From assembly GCF_013280595.1 (NCBI RefSeq), contig NZ_JAAATY010000017.1, positions 124,001 to 188,000 on the forward strand: 64,000 nucleotides of DNA. Reading direction: 5' to 3'. The stretch comes from Kibdelosporangium persicum. GTDB taxonomy: Bacteria; Actinomycetota; Actinomycetes; Mycobacteriales; Pseudonocardiaceae. A model generated the notes under the pieces. The model did not search any database and had not been told where the DNA came from. It saw only the letters and a list, made by a program, of their open reading frames with translations. The first letter of the stretch is position 1. Each line of letters begins with the position of its first letter. Shown piece after piece: positions 24,243 to 33,249 of this stretch. The position numbers and the translations under genes are program-made.

Positions 24243-25720
24243 CCACCTGGCTGGACAAAGCGGCCGCCTTCCGGCCGGAGACCCGGCTGTTCGTCGACGG
24301 CGACTACACCGATGCCGCGGCAGGATTGACCTTCACCGATGTCAGCCCTCGTGACGGATCGGTCATCGCCGAAGTGGCGTCGGCCGATGCCGAGGACGTC
24401 GACCGGGCTGTGCGAGCGGCCCGGCGCGCGTTCGACTCCGGTGTGTGGCGCGACATGCCGCCCCGTGAGCGCAAGCGGATTCTGCTGCGGTTCGCCGAGC
24501 TCATCCGGGAGAACACCGAGTCGTTGGCGTTGGCCGAGACCCTGGACGTGGGCAAGCCGATCGCCGAATCGGTCCGGGTCGACGTCGCAGGCGCGGCGAA
24601 CTGCCTGCAGTGGTACGCCGAAGCGATCGACAAGGTGTACGACGAGATCGCGCCGACCGGGCCGGACGCACTCGCGCTTGTCACCCGCGAACCGCTGGGA
24701 GTGGTGGCCGCGGTGGTGCCGTGGAACTACCCGATGATCATCGCCTCGTGGAAGATCGCTCCGGCACTGGCCACCGGCAACAGTGTGATCCTCAAGCCCG
24801 CCGAGCAGTCCCCGCTGTCCGCGCTGCTGCTCGCCCGGCTCGGTGCCGAGGCGGGGTTGCCTCCTGGCGTGTTCAACGTGGTGCCGGGTCTCGGTGAGCG
24901 GGCAGGGCAGGCGTTGGGCAGGCACCCGGACGTCGACAAGATCGCGTTCACCGGGTCGGCCGAGGTCGGCAGGCTGTTGCTGCGGTACGCCGGGGAGTCC
25001 AACGGCAAGGCGGTGTCCATAGAGGCCGGTGGGAAGTCGCCACACCTGGTGCTCGCGGACGTCGCCGACCTGAAGGCCGTGGCCGAAGCGGTGGCGTGGG
25101 GCATCTTCTACAACGCCGGGCAGACGTGCAACGCCGGCTCCCGGCTGGTCGTCGACGAGGCGATCAAGGACGAACTGCTGGAGTCGGTCCTGCGGGTCAC
25201 CGCGACGTTCCAGGTCGGCGACCCGCTCGACCCCGCGACCACGATGGGCGCGATCGTCGACGAACGGCAGCTGGCCAAAATCCTCGGCTACGTCGGCATC
25301 GGCCGGGACGAAGGCGCGAGCGTCGCGTTCGGCGGCAACCAGATCCGGACCGACAGCGGCGGCTACTTCGTCGAGCCCACAGTGCTCGACAACGTACGCA
25401 ACGAGACCAGGGTCGCCCAAGAGGAGATATTCGGACCAGTGCTCACCACGACCACATTCCGTGGCACCGACGAAGGTGTCCGGATCGCCAACGAAACCCG
25501 CTACGGCCTGGCTGCGGCCGTATGGACCCGGGACGTGACCGCGGCCCACCAGATCTCCCGGCGGCTGCGCGCGGGCACGGTGTGGGTCAACACGTTCGAC
25601 GCCAGCGACGTGATCACGCCGTTCGGCGGTTTCAAGGACTCCGGCACCGGCCGGGACAAATCACTGCACGCTCTGGACGGCTACACCGGCCTCAAGACAA
25701 CTTGGATCAACCTGAGATGA
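24230..25720 (+). CDS. NAD(P)-dependent aldehyde dehydrogenase (betaine-aldehyde-dehydrogenase-like)
   Basis: 496 aa, full length. The NAD-site segment PWNYPMIIASWKIAPALATGNSVILKPAEQ, general-base Glu in SIEAGGKSPHLV and the catalytic Cys in NAGQTCNAGSRL are all present. It falls among betaine-aldehyde/gamma-aminobutyraldehyde dehydrogenase-like enzymes. In this operon it probably oxidises an aldehyde made from the imported compound. It overlaps the enolase-superfamily gene by 13 bp and the reductase gene by 4 bp (ATGA). Confidence 0.93.
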   Translation: MADLTTWLDKAAAFRPETRLFVDGDYTDAAAGLTFTDVSPRDGSVIAEVASADAEDVDRAVRAARRAFDSGVWRDMPPRERKRILLRFAELIRENTESLALAETLDVGKPIAESVRVDVAGAANCLQWYAEAIDKVYDEIAPTGPDALALVTREPLGVVAAVVPWNYPMIIASWKIAPALATGNSVILKPAEQSPLSALLLARLGAEAGLPPGVFNVVPGLGERAGQALGRHPDVDKIAFTGSAEVGRLLLRYAGESNGKAVSIEAGGKSPHLVLADVADLKAVAEAVAWGIFYNAGQTCNAGSRLVVDEAIKDELLESVLRVTATFQVGDPLDPATTMGAIVDERQLAKILGYVGIGRDEGASVAFGGNQIRTDSGGYFVEPTVLDNVRNETRVAQEEIFGPVLTTTTFRGTDEGVRIANETRYGLAAAVWTRDVTAAHQISRRLRAGTVWVNTFDASDVITPFGGFKDSGTGRDKSLHALDGYTGLKTTWINLR

Positions 25721-26619
25721 CGATCGGTTTCATCGGTCTCGGCCACATGGGTGGCCCCATGGCCCGCAACCTGCTTGCCGCCGGATACCCGGTTGTCGTG
25801 CACGACGTCCGTCGGGAAGCCGCTGACGAACTCGTCGGCCTCGGCGCGAAATGGGCGGGCTCGGCCTTCGACACGGCCGAACCGGCGGACGTGCTGATCA
25901 CCATGCTGCCCGGGCCACGTCAGGTCGAATCGGTCATGGCCGACTGCGTCGGCGTGATGCGGCCCGGCTCGACCTGGATCGACATGTCCACCTCCACCCC
26001 GGAGGCGGCACGCCGGGCCGGCGCGGCGTTGGACCTGCGAGGCGTCCACCGGCTGGACGCGCCGGTGAGCGGGATGGCCAAGGGCGCCGCCGCGGGCATG
26101 TTGCAGATCTTCGTGGGCGGCGCGGAGGAGACGTACATCGCCCAGCGCCCGGTCCTCGAAGCCATGGGGGATCCACAGAGGATCTTCTACGTCGGCGGGC
26201 ACGGCACGGGCTACACCACCAAGCTCGCGATCAACCTGTTGTGGTTCATGCACCTTGTCGCCACGGCCGAAGTGCTGACGCTCGGGGTCAAGGGCGGCGT
26301 GGATCTCAACGTGCTGCGGACCGCCCTGGTCGCCAGCCCGGCCAACTCGAACTTCCTCGAGAACGACATCCGGTCCGTCCTCGAGAACGGCGACTACGAC
26401 GAGTCCTTCGCGATGGCCCTGGCGTGCAAGGACTTGGGCCTCGCGGTGGACCTCGGCCGGGATGTCGGCCTGCCGGTCGAGGTGTCCGCACTGGTCGAGC
26501 AGGTCTACCGCCGGGCCAAGGCGATCTACGGCGACGCGTCCGGCGAGATGATCCCGGTGCGGCTCTACGAGGACATCGCCAAGGTCCAGTTACGACTCGG
26601 AGGCGTTGGTGCACACTGA
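25717..26619 (+). CDS. 3-hydroxyisobutyrate-dehydrogenase-family oxidoreductase
   Basis: 300 aa of the beta-hydroxyacid dehydrogenase family. It has the N-terminal Rossmann signature GFIGLGHMGGPMARNL, substrate-site DAPVSGMAKGAAAG, and the catalytic-Lys helix HGTGYTTKLAINLL. Relatives act on 3-hydroxyisobutyrate, gamma-hydroxybutyrate, tartronate semialdehyde or sulfolactaldehyde. In context it interconverts a short hydroxy acid and its semialdehyde. ATG 25717 overlaps the preceding stop (ATGA); a longer upstream reading of the frame is a shadow of the aldehyde dehydrogenase. Confidence 0.92.
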   Translation: MTIGFIGLGHMGGPMARNLLAAGYPVVVHDVRREAADELVGLGAKWAGSAFDTAEPADVLITMLPGPRQVESVMADCVGVMRPGSTWIDMSTSTPEAARRAGAALDLRGVHRLDAPVSGMAKGAAAGMLQIFVGGAEETYIAQRPVLEAMGDPQRIFYVGGHGTGYTTKLAINLLWFMHLVATAEVLTLGVKGGVDLNVLRTALVASPANSNFLENDIRSVLENGDYDESFAMALACKDLGLAVDLGRDVGLPVEVSALVEQVYRRAKAIYGDASGEMIPVRLYEDIAKVQLRLGGVGAH

Positions 26620-27730
26620 TTTCGAGGTATCGTTCGCGGGCAGGCTCCGGTTCGGCTGTGGCGTCGTCGAGGACCTGCCGGACGCCGTCGCCGAGGTCGG
26701 CGGAAGGACGGCATTCGTGGTGACGGACACCGGGATGCGGGCCACCGGCATCATCGACCGCGTGTCGGCCATCCTGGACAAGGCGGGCGTCCGGCACGAG
26801 ATCTTCGACCAGGTCGGCCCGAACCCGGGCACGGACGACATCGACGCCGCTGCGGCACTCGTGCGCCGGTTCGGCGACGCGGCGGTGATCCCGGTCGGCG
26901 GCGGATCGTCCCTCGACGCCGCGAAGGGAATCGCGTTGCTCGCGGTCAACGCCGGTGTCGCCAGGGACTTCGACTACCGCAACGAGCCGGACAACCCCGG
27001 GCTGCCGTTGGTCGCGGTGCCGACGACCGCCGGAACCGGCGCGGAGACCAACGGTTTCGGGGTGATCGAGGACCGGGCGGCGCACCGCAAGGTCTACATC
27101 GGACACGGCTCGGTCCAGCCCAGGATCTCTATCCTGGACCCGGAACTCACCGTCGGCCTGCCGCCCCGTGCCACCGCGGCCACCGGGTTCGACGCGCTGG
27201 TGCACGGCATCGAATCCTTGGCTTCGCGCGGCAGCAACCCCATTTCCGCCGCGTACGCGACTCAGGCAGTCGGCATGGTCGGTCACTGGCTTCCCCAGGC
27301 CGTCCGGGACGGCAAGGACATCGAGGCCCGCGCGCAGATGATCCTCGCCTCGCACCTGGCCGGGCTTGCCCTGAGCATCAGCGGCCTGGGATTGGTGCAC
27401 GGCATCGCCCACTCCGTCACCAACCACACGGGCGCCGTACACGGGCTTGCCCTGGCATCCGTGCTCGCCGAGGTCATGGAGTTCAGCCGCGAGCAGGCCG
27501 CGACCGCCTACGCGACAGTCGCGCACGCGATGCACCAGACGGACGCCGTCAGCGCGTGCCATGACCTGGCCGCCGAGATCGGTGTCACGGTCACGTTGTC
27601 CGATCTCGGCTGCACGCCGGACATGATCGACTCGATCGCGATGGGTGCCTTGGCCGACGCGGTCACCTCCAACACCCCACGCATGCCGTCCCACGCCGAA
27701 CTGACCTCGCTGCTGAAGGCCGCCCTGTGA
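26609..27730 (+). CDS. Iron-containing (group III) alcohol dehydrogenase
   Basis: 373 aa. It has the nucleotide motif GGGSSLDAAKGIALL, VPTTAGTGAETNGF and the metal ligands of Fe-ADHs: Asp and His in GFDALVHGIES, His in LVHGIAHSV and His in GAVHGLAL. Group III includes 4-hydroxybutyrate dehydrogenases, lactaldehyde reductase and the choline dehydrogenase GbsB of Bacillus, which works with an aldehyde dehydrogenase and Opu transporters. GTG 26609 sits 5 bp from GGAGG; the TTG just before it is too close. It is followed at once (GTGA overlap) by a succinate-semialdehyde-type aldehyde dehydrogenase, suggesting consecutive steps. Confidence 0.92.
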   Translation: MHTDFEVSFAGRLRFGCGVVEDLPDAVAEVGGRTAFVVTDTGMRATGIIDRVSAILDKAGVRHEIFDQVGPNPGTDDIDAAAALVRRFGDAAVIPVGGGSSLDAAKGIALLAVNAGVARDFDYRNEPDNPGLPLVAVPTTAGTGAETNGFGVIEDRAAHRKVYIGHGSVQPRISILDPELTVGLPPRATAATGFDALVHGIESLASRGSNPISAAYATQAVGMVGHWLPQAVRDGKDIEARAQMILASHLAGLALSISGLGLVHGIAHSVTNHTGAVHGLALASVLAEVMEFSREQAATAYATVAHAMHQTDAVSACHDLAAEIGVTVTLSDLGCTPDMIDSIAMGALADAVTSNTPRMPSHAELTSLLKAAL

Positions 27731-29178
27731 AGATCACCCCTGAGAAACTGGACCACGTTCCGACCGGACTGTTGATCGACGGCGACTGGCGGCCGTCCGC
27801 GCAAGGCGGGACACTGCCGGTGATCGACCCGGCGACCGAGGACGTCCTGACCGAGGTCGCCGACGCCACACCCGCTGACGTGCCCGCCGTCCTGGACGCG
27901 TCGGTCAGCGCCTTCGACACCTGGTCGGCGACCGCACCCCGCGTCCGGTCCGAGATCCTGCGGCGAACCTACGAGTCGCTCATCGAGCGGGCCGACGATT
28001 TCGCCCTGCTGATCACCCTGGAAATGGGCAAGCCACTGGCCGAGTCCCGGGCGGAAGTCACCTACGCGGCTGAGTTCGTCCGGTGGTACGCCGAGGAGGC
28101 CGTACGCCTCAACGGCACCTACCGCATTGCCCCGGAGGGCAACGCGCGGCAGTTGACGGTCAAACAACCCGTCGGGCCGTGCCTGCTGATCACGCCGTGG
28201 AACTTCCCGCTGGCGATGGTCACGCGCAAGGTGGCGCCCGCGCTGGCCGCCGGGTGCAGCGCGATCCTGAAACCGGCAGAGCAGACCCCGCTGACCGCCT
28301 TGCTGTTCGGCCAGGTGCTGGCCGACGCCGGTGTACCCGCCGGGGTGGTCAACATCATCACGACCAGCGACCCCGCACCGGTGGTCGACGCGCTGCTCGC
28401 GGACCAACGGGTGCGCAAGCTGTCGTTCACCGGCTCGACCGAAGTCGGCCGCGTCCTCTTGGCGAGCGCCGCGAGGAACGTCCAGCGCACGTCCATGGAA
28501 CTCGGTGGCAACGCGCCGTTCCTGGTGTTCGCCGACGCCGACATCGACGCGGCGGTGGACGGCGCGATGCTCGCGAAGCTCCGCAACGGCGGGGAGTCCT
28601 GCGTGGCGGCGAACAGGTTCCTCGTCCACGAGTCGGTCTCCGACGAGTTCGCGGCTGCTCTCGCCAAGCGGATGCGTGAGCAGCGGCTCGGTGCCGGAAC
28701 CGACGCCGGCACAACGGTCGGACCGCTGATCGACGCCGCCGCTCGGTCCAAAGTAGACGATTTGGTGCGGGAGGCGGTCGACCGGGGCGCTCGTGTGCTC
28801 ACCGGTGGCCAAGCGCCGAACCGCGCCGGCTTCTTCTACGAACCGACGGTCCTGACAGGCGTTGGGGCTGACGCCCGGATGCTGACTACGGAAATCTTCG
28901 GGCCCGTCGCGCCCATCAGTACCTTCACTTCAGAGGAAGAGGCGATCACCGCGGCCAACGCGACCGAGTTCGGCTTGGTGGCGTACGCCTACACCAGAGA
29001 CCTCGACCGCGCGCTGCGCGTCGCCGACGCGTTGCGAACAGGCATGGTCGGGCTCAACCGTGGTGTCGTGTCCAATGCCGCCGCACCTTTCGGCGGCGTC
29101 AAACAGTCCGGACTGGGCAGGGAAGGCGGCGAGGCCGGCATCCAGGAGTACCTGGACACCAAGTACATCGCACTCTGA
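27727..29178 (+). CDS. Succinate-semialdehyde-dehydrogenase-type aldehyde dehydrogenase (GabD-like)
   Basis: 483 aa. GabD-family marks are KQPVGPCLLITPWNFPLAMV, the base Glu in MELGGNAPFLVF and the catalytic Cys in NGGESCVAANRF, with the C-terminal GGVKQSGLGREGG. Relatives oxidise succinic semialdehyde (or glutarate semialdehyde) to the dicarboxylate. As last gene of the operon, directly after the Fe-type alcohol dehydrogenase, it could complete the route hydroxy acid to semialdehyde to TCA-cycle acid. GTG start; a terminator-like hairpin follows. Confidence 0.93.
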   Translation: MKITPEKLDHVPTGLLIDGDWRPSAQGGTLPVIDPATEDVLTEVADATPADVPAVLDASVSAFDTWSATAPRVRSEILRRTYESLIERADDFALLITLEMGKPLAESRAEVTYAAEFVRWYAEEAVRLNGTYRIAPEGNARQLTVKQPVGPCLLITPWNFPLAMVTRKVAPALAAGCSAILKPAEQTPLTALLFGQVLADAGVPAGVVNIITTSDPAPVVDALLADQRVRKLSFTGSTEVGRVLLASAARNVQRTSMELGGNAPFLVFADADIDAAVDGAMLAKLRNGGESCVAANRFLVHESVSDEFAAALAKRMREQRLGAGTDAGTTVGPLIDAAARSKVDDLVREAVDRGARVLTGGQAPNRAGFFYEPTVLTGVGADARMLTTEIFGPVAPISTFTSEEEAITAANATEFGLVAYAYTRDLDRALRVADALRTGMVGLNRGVVSNAAAPFGGVKQSGLGREGGEAGIQEYLDTKYIAL

Positions 29179-29193
29179 GCCGTCGCTGGTGAG

Positions 29194-29227
29194 CCGGGGA
29201 CGGCCGCCCGGGCGCGGTCGTCCCCGG
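29194..29227. terminator. Hairpin ending the catabolic operon
   Basis: CCGGGGACG pairs with CGTCCCCGG over a 16-nt GC-rich loop, between the end of the ten-gene operon (29178) and the stop of the convergent sugar dehydrogenase (29232). It suits a bidirectional terminator. Confidence 0.65.
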
Positions 29228-29231
29228 AGGT

Positions 29232-30458
29232 TCAGCGGTTCGCCACTCCGCTGCCGGCGGCTGGCTGGACCCGCTCGAACCGCACCCGGCTCAGCCAGCC
29301 CGGCAGGTCGCTCAGGACGTACAGCTCGCCGTGCACGTCGGCGTCGATCGCGGTCGGCTGGGTGGGGAAGTTGCCGATCGTGGCGGTCTCGTAGCCGCCC
29401 CCGGACTTGGGACGCACGGCGAACACACGGGTCGAGCAGTAGTCGCTCGCGACGTAGGTGCCTCGTGCCTCCGGGGTCCGGGAGCCTCGGTACACCACGC
29501 CGCCGGTCACCGAGCAGTTGTCGTTGTAGTGGTCGTACTCGAAGACCGGGTCGGTGTACCGCACGCCCGGCCGGCATTGCTGCGGGTCGAACACCGGGGT
29601 GCCCTCCCGGCAGGACCAGCCGAGGTTCGCCCCACCCTGCCACGGGCGGATGTGGTTGATCTCCTCGACCAGGCCCTGGCCGACGTCACCGATCCACAGC
29701 GAGCCGTCGACCGGGTCGACGGAGAACCGCCACGCGTTACGCAGCCCGTAGAGCCAGATTTCCGGCCGCGCGCCCGCCACCCGGACGAACGGGTTGCCGG
29801 CGGGCACGCAGTAGGGCTTCGCCCCGCAGGTGCGGTTCACGTCGATCCGCACGATCTTGCCGAGCAGGGTGCCGAGGTTCTGACCGGCCTTGAACGGGTC
29901 GTTCGCGTGGCCGCCGTCGCCCGTCGACCAGTAGAGATATCCGTCGCGGCCGAAGGCGACCTGTCCGCCGTTGTGGTTGCCGTACTCGGCGTGCTCCTGG
30001 GTGAGCAGCACTTGCAGCCGGTCGGGAGCGCTGAGCGGCACGCGCGCCAGGGTGAGCGCGCCGGCAGGCAGGCTCGTGTAGGACACGTAGAGGATTCCGG
30101 TCCTCGCGAAGTTCGGCGCAGGCGTGATGCCGAGGAGGCCGCGCTCGTTGTCCGACGTGTCGATCCGGGCGGTCAGGTCGAGCACCGGCTCGGCCGCCAA
30201 GCCGGTGTCGGGGTGGTAGGACCGGACGGTGCCGTCCTTCTCCGCGATCAGCATCCGGCCGTCCGGCAGCCCGGTGATCGCGATCGGACGCCGCAGACCG
30301 GACGCCACCTGTTCGGTTGCCACGGTCAGCTCAGCGAGTGGCACCGCACGGGTGTCGGGTGTGCCGGCCACCGACACCGAGGGCGACAGGAACGCGGACA
30401 GGGCCAGAACTAACAGGCCGGCCAGCATGGTGGCCGGGCGACAACGCCGTCGCGACAT
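29232..30458 (-). CDS. Secreted PQQ-dependent soluble aldose dehydrogenase (GSDH family)
   Basis: 408 aa. It has an N-terminal signal (Arg-rich start, MLAGLLVLALSAFLS core) and a six-bladed propeller of the glucose/sorbosone dehydrogenase family: GLRRPIAITGLPDGRMLIAEKDG, ERGLLGITPAPNF, catalytic-His block YGNHNGGQVAFGRDGYLYWSTGDGG and a later GGANLGWSCREG. Family members oxidise aldoses with PQQ and calcium outside the membrane. The gene is monocistronic. Its promoter region holds two palindromes matching the CebR/CelR cellobiose-repressor box, so expression may follow plant-polysaccharide degradation. Confidence 0.9.
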   Translation of the reverse strand: MSRRRCRPATMLAGLLVLALSAFLSPSVSVAGTPDTRAVPLAELTVATEQVASGLRRPIAITGLPDGRMLIAEKDGTVRSYHPDTGLAAEPVLDLTARIDTSDNERGLLGITPAPNFARTGILYVSYTSLPAGALTLARVPLSAPDRLQVLLTQEHAEYGNHNGGQVAFGRDGYLYWSTGDGGHANDPFKAGQNLGTLLGKIVRIDVNRTCGAKPYCVPAGNPFVRVAGARPEIWLYGLRNAWRFSVDPVDGSLWIGDVGQGLVEEINHIRPWQGGANLGWSCREGTPVFDPQQCRPGVRYTDPVFEYDHYNDNCSVTGGVVYRGSRTPEARGTYVASDYCSTRVFAVRPKSGGGYETATIGNFPTQPTAIDADVHGELYVLSDLPGWLSRVRFERVQPAAGSGVANR

Positions 30459-30488
30459 GGTTCAGCTCCTCGTGCAGGGTGGAGGATC

Positions 30489-30502
30489 TGGGAGCGCTCC
30501 CA
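30489..30502. promoter_or_regulatory. LacI-family operator, exact CebR/CelR box
   Basis: TGGGAGCGCTCCCA is a perfect 14-bp palindrome, 31 bp upstream of the sugar dehydrogenase start. It is identical to the box bound by CebR (Streptomyces) and CelR (Thermobifida), the cellobiose-responsive LacI repressors. Confidence 0.8.
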
Positions 30503-30620
30503 ACCGTACAACGACTTCCCGGCGACATCCAGCCCGCCGTCACGTCGCCTTTTGTCGGTCGGGAAACGGATACCGGCCGACGAGGACGTCGAGGACTCGG
30601 CCACACGAACGCCGGAAACC

Positions 30621-30634
30621 TGGGAACGCTCCCA
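30621..30634. promoter_or_regulatory. Second CebR/CelR-like operator
   Basis: TGGGAACGCTCCCA differs from the exact box by one base and lies 132 bp further upstream, between the sugar dehydrogenase and the stop of the Lrp-type regulator gene. Two sites at this distance allow looping or cooperative repression. Confidence 0.7.
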
Positions 30635-30696
30635 GCTTGTGGCGTTATACGGCGGCAGGAGGTCGATACGAACCTGTGCCGGGGCGGTGGTTGAGG

Positions 30697-31644
30697 TCAG
30701 GGTGGGGCGACGCGTTTGGTGTAGGACGTGATCAGTGCTGTTTCTGTTCGTTCGACGCCGGGGAGGGTGCTGACTCGGTCGGTGAGGTGGGTGTAGAGGG
30801 TTTCCGAGTCTCGGCAGATCACGATGGCGATCAGGTTGTGCTGGCCGGTGATCGCACCGACGAAGGCGGTTTCGGGGTCCGCGGCGAGGGTGTGGGTGAC
30901 GGCGGTGAGCCGGGACGGGGTGACGGTCAGCCAGAGCAGGCACTGGACGGAGAAGCCGAACAGCGTCGGGTCGACCTCGACGTCGAGTTGGAGCAGGCGG
31001 GACCGGCGTAGTTCGTTGAGGCGGCGGCGGACGGCGGATTCCGACCAGCCGGCCTCTCGGGCGAGGTGCGGGTAGGCGGCACGGCCGTCGGCGGCGAGCG
31101 CGGGGAACAGGCGACGGTCCAGGTCGGTGAGAGTGACCGTGGCGATGTCGCTGGTGTCGGGTGGACGCAGCGCGGTGATCTGCTCGGCGGTGAGCGCGGA
31201 CGTGCGGCCGAGCCAGCGGTGGTCCATCAGGTGGCGCAGCAGCCGTTGTGAGGTGACGTCGAGGATCTGCGGATGGCGGGCCAGTGCTTCCAGGGGTGCG
31301 GGGCCGCCCGCGGGAACCCGGACGAGGCAGACGATCTCGGCGCCGCTGGACAGCACGCTCACCCACGCGGTGTCCGGGCGACGGGCGAGGGCGCCGGCCA
31401 CAGCGCCGGTGTGTCGAGGGTGGACCCGTAGCCGCAGTAGCCATTCCGCGTGTCCGGCGCGGTGGCTGTCGAGTGTGCCGGTCACGCGAACCACGCCGCT
31501 GCCGCGGAGCCTGCCGTAGCGGCGGGCCACGGTGCGGTCGGAGACGTCGAGGACCTCGGCGATCTTGCTGAACGGGGCGCGCCCGTCCAGCTGGAGCGCG
31601 TGCAGCAGTTGGAGGTCGAGGGTGTCGAGCATGACCGAATCCAC
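30697..31644 (-). CDS. Lrp/AsnC-family regulator with duplicated HTH-effector modules
   Basis: 315 aa, about twice the size of a single Lrp. Module 1 has an AsnC HTH (LDTLDLQLLHALQLDGRAPFSKIAEVL and VSDRTVARRYGRLR) and a RAM-like domain; module 2 repeats the pattern (TLTDLDRRLFPALAADGRAAYPHLA, SESAVRRRLNELR, then a RAM domain). Such tandem proteins usually respond to amino acids. GTG 31644 or ATG 31632 are both possible starts. It diverges from the glyoxalase-like gene at 31730, a likely target. Confidence 0.9.
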   Translation of the reverse strand: MDSVMLDTLDLQLLHALQLDGRAPFSKIAEVLDVSDRTVARRYGRLRGSGVVRVTGTLDSHRAGHAEWLLRLRVHPRHTGAVAGALARRPDTAWVSVLSSGAEIVCLVRVPAGGPAPLEALARHPQILDVTSQRLLRHLMDHRWLGRTSALTAEQITALRPPDTSDIATVTLTDLDRRLFPALAADGRAAYPHLAREAGWSESAVRRRLNELRRSRLLQLDVEVDPTLFGFSVQCLLWLTVTPSRLTAVTHTLAADPETAFVGAITGQHNLIAIVICRDSETLYTHLTDRVSTLPGVERTETALITSYTKRVAPP

Positions 31645-31729
31645 CTGGTCAGGGTAAGCCGATGTCGGATCACGGCGTGGTACCGGTCATTCCGGGCCGG
31701 CGGCAGGCGGTCGCCGCAGCATCGGTGGC

Positions 31730-32608
31730 ATGAACTCTGACATCCAGGGCATTCACCACACCGGGATTCTGACCCGTGACCTCGACGGGCTGGAGCGGCT
31801 GTACACCTCGTTCGGGTTCACGCTGAGTCCCCGCTCGCGGCACCTGCTCAGCGCGCGGCCCGGTGAGCCGCCGGTGCCGGGGTGCACGGCCAACCGGTGC
31901 GCGCTGTTCGGCGGGGCGTACATCGAGCTGCTCGGCATCGTGGACGAGTCGGCACCCGATCCCTGGCACACCAAGGCGATGGCCGACCAGTACGAGGGGT
32001 TCCGGTTGCTCAACTTCGACACCGACGACCCCGAGACGGTCAGCCGACGCCTTGAGGGTGCCGGGCTGCGCACCTCAGGTGTGCTCGATCTGGAACGCGA
32101 CGTCGACACCGAGGACGGCACGCGCACCGTCCGGGCTCGTGCCGTGCACGTCGACCCCCGCGCCACACCCGAGGGCTATCTGGGTATCGCCCAGCACCTG
32201 ACCCGCGAATACGTGCACCAGCCGCGCTACCTCAAGCACCACAACGGCGCCTACGGCCTCAGCGGCGTGCTCGTGGTGGCCGACGACGCCGAGTTCGACG
32301 CGATCACCGACAGGTACACCCACCTGCTGCAGGCAACCCCCACGCAGAACGGTCCTTGTACCAGCCTCGACCTGGCAGGCGGGCGGCTGGAGATCGTGCG
32401 CGCCTCCGACGCCGAACAGGTGCTACCGGGGGAGCCCGCACCGGCCCCGTCGTACCTCGCCGCCATGACCGTCCTGGTCCACGACGTCGACCACGCCCGC
32501 ACGATCGTCGACAGCAACGACGTGCCCACCCGGTCAACCCCGCACGGGTTCTTCGTCTCGGCACGCGACGCCTATGGCGCCGGCCTGTTCTTCACCAACA
32601 CCCCTTGA
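31730..32608 (+). CDS. VOC/glyoxalase-like domain protein
   Basis: 292 aa with two vicinal-oxygen-chelate halves: an N-terminal IQGIHHTGILTRDLDGLERLYTSFGF module with the metal-type His and YIELLGIV, and a second module ending in TPHGFFVSARDAYGAGLFF. It fits the glyoxalase-like family in which one domain is often degenerate. The reaction is unknown. It is divergent from the Lrp-type regulator (86 bp apart) and followed after 11 bp by a DoxX-like membrane gene, probably as an operon. Confidence 0.82.
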   Translation: MNSDIQGIHHTGILTRDLDGLERLYTSFGFTLSPRSRHLLSARPGEPPVPGCTANRCALFGGAYIELLGIVDESAPDPWHTKAMADQYEGFRLLNFDTDDPETVSRRLEGAGLRTSGVLDLERDVDTEDGTRTVRARAVHVDPRATPEGYLGIAQHLTREYVHQPRYLKHHNGAYGLSGVLVVADDAEFDAITDRYTHLLQATPTQNGPCTSLDLAGGRLEIVRASDAEQVLPGEPAPAPSYLAAMTVLVHDVDHARTIVDSNDVPTRSTPHGFFVSARDAYGAGLFFTNTP

Positions 32609-32619
32609 AAGAGATCGTC

Positions 32620-33150
32620 ATGTTCACGACCCTGATGCTTCTTCTCGGCCCTTGCCTGGGATTCCGCCTGCTCGGCGCCCTGGGCGTCGGCCGGTTCGCC
32701 ACCTGGAGAGTCAGTGCGGCGCATGGCCTGGCGGTGATGCTCGTGGCCACAGGAGCCGCGCACTTCGCCCCAGCGACCGTCACGGCGATACCCAATCACG
32801 CGGACCTGGTTGCCATGGTTCCGCCGTTCGTTCCGTTCCCGCACCTGATGGTCTACGTGACCGGCGTGTTGGAACTGCTCGGCGCGCTGGGCCTTGTCCT
32901 GGCCAGGACCCGCTCCATGGCGGGCGTCAGCCTCGCCGTTCTCTTCGTGCTGATGGTCCCGGCCAATATCCACGCGGCCCTTGCCGACGTGCCACTGGGT
33001 GACGACCCACCCACGCCCCTGTGGTTCCGAATCCCGGAGCAGATCCTCTTCATCGCGGTCGCGCTCTGGGCAGCCGGAGCCGCCCACAAACCGTGGGCGC
33101 GTCGCATCCTCACCGCACTGCGACCGGCGCGAACCTCGACTCCGAACTAG
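32620..33150 (+). CDS. DoxX-like small membrane protein
   Basis: 176 aa with four to five membrane helices. The block GAAHFAP...HADLVAMVPPFVPFPHLMVYVTGVLELLGALGLVL is typical of DoxX-like proteins, with LVPAN-like VPANIHAAL following. The family is linked loosely to redox or detoxification functions. ATG 32620 lies 11 bp after the glyoxalase-like gene; the frame is open upstream but that part is a shadow. Confidence 0.78.
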   Translation: MFTTLMLLLGPCLGFRLLGALGVGRFATWRVSAAHGLAVMLVATGAAHFAPATVTAIPNHADLVAMVPPFVPFPHLMVYVTGVLELLGALGLVLARTRSMAGVSLAVLFVLMVPANIHAALADVPLGDDPPTPLWFRIPEQILFIAVALWAAGAAHKPWARRILTALRPARTSTPN

Positions 33151-33249
33151 CCGATCGCCGCTCTCAGCGTTGTCTCAGGGCCGAGAGGGGAAGCTGTCGC
33201 TTGCCATGATCGCCAAGATCACCCCACCAGCGGACCAGAGAGCACAGCC

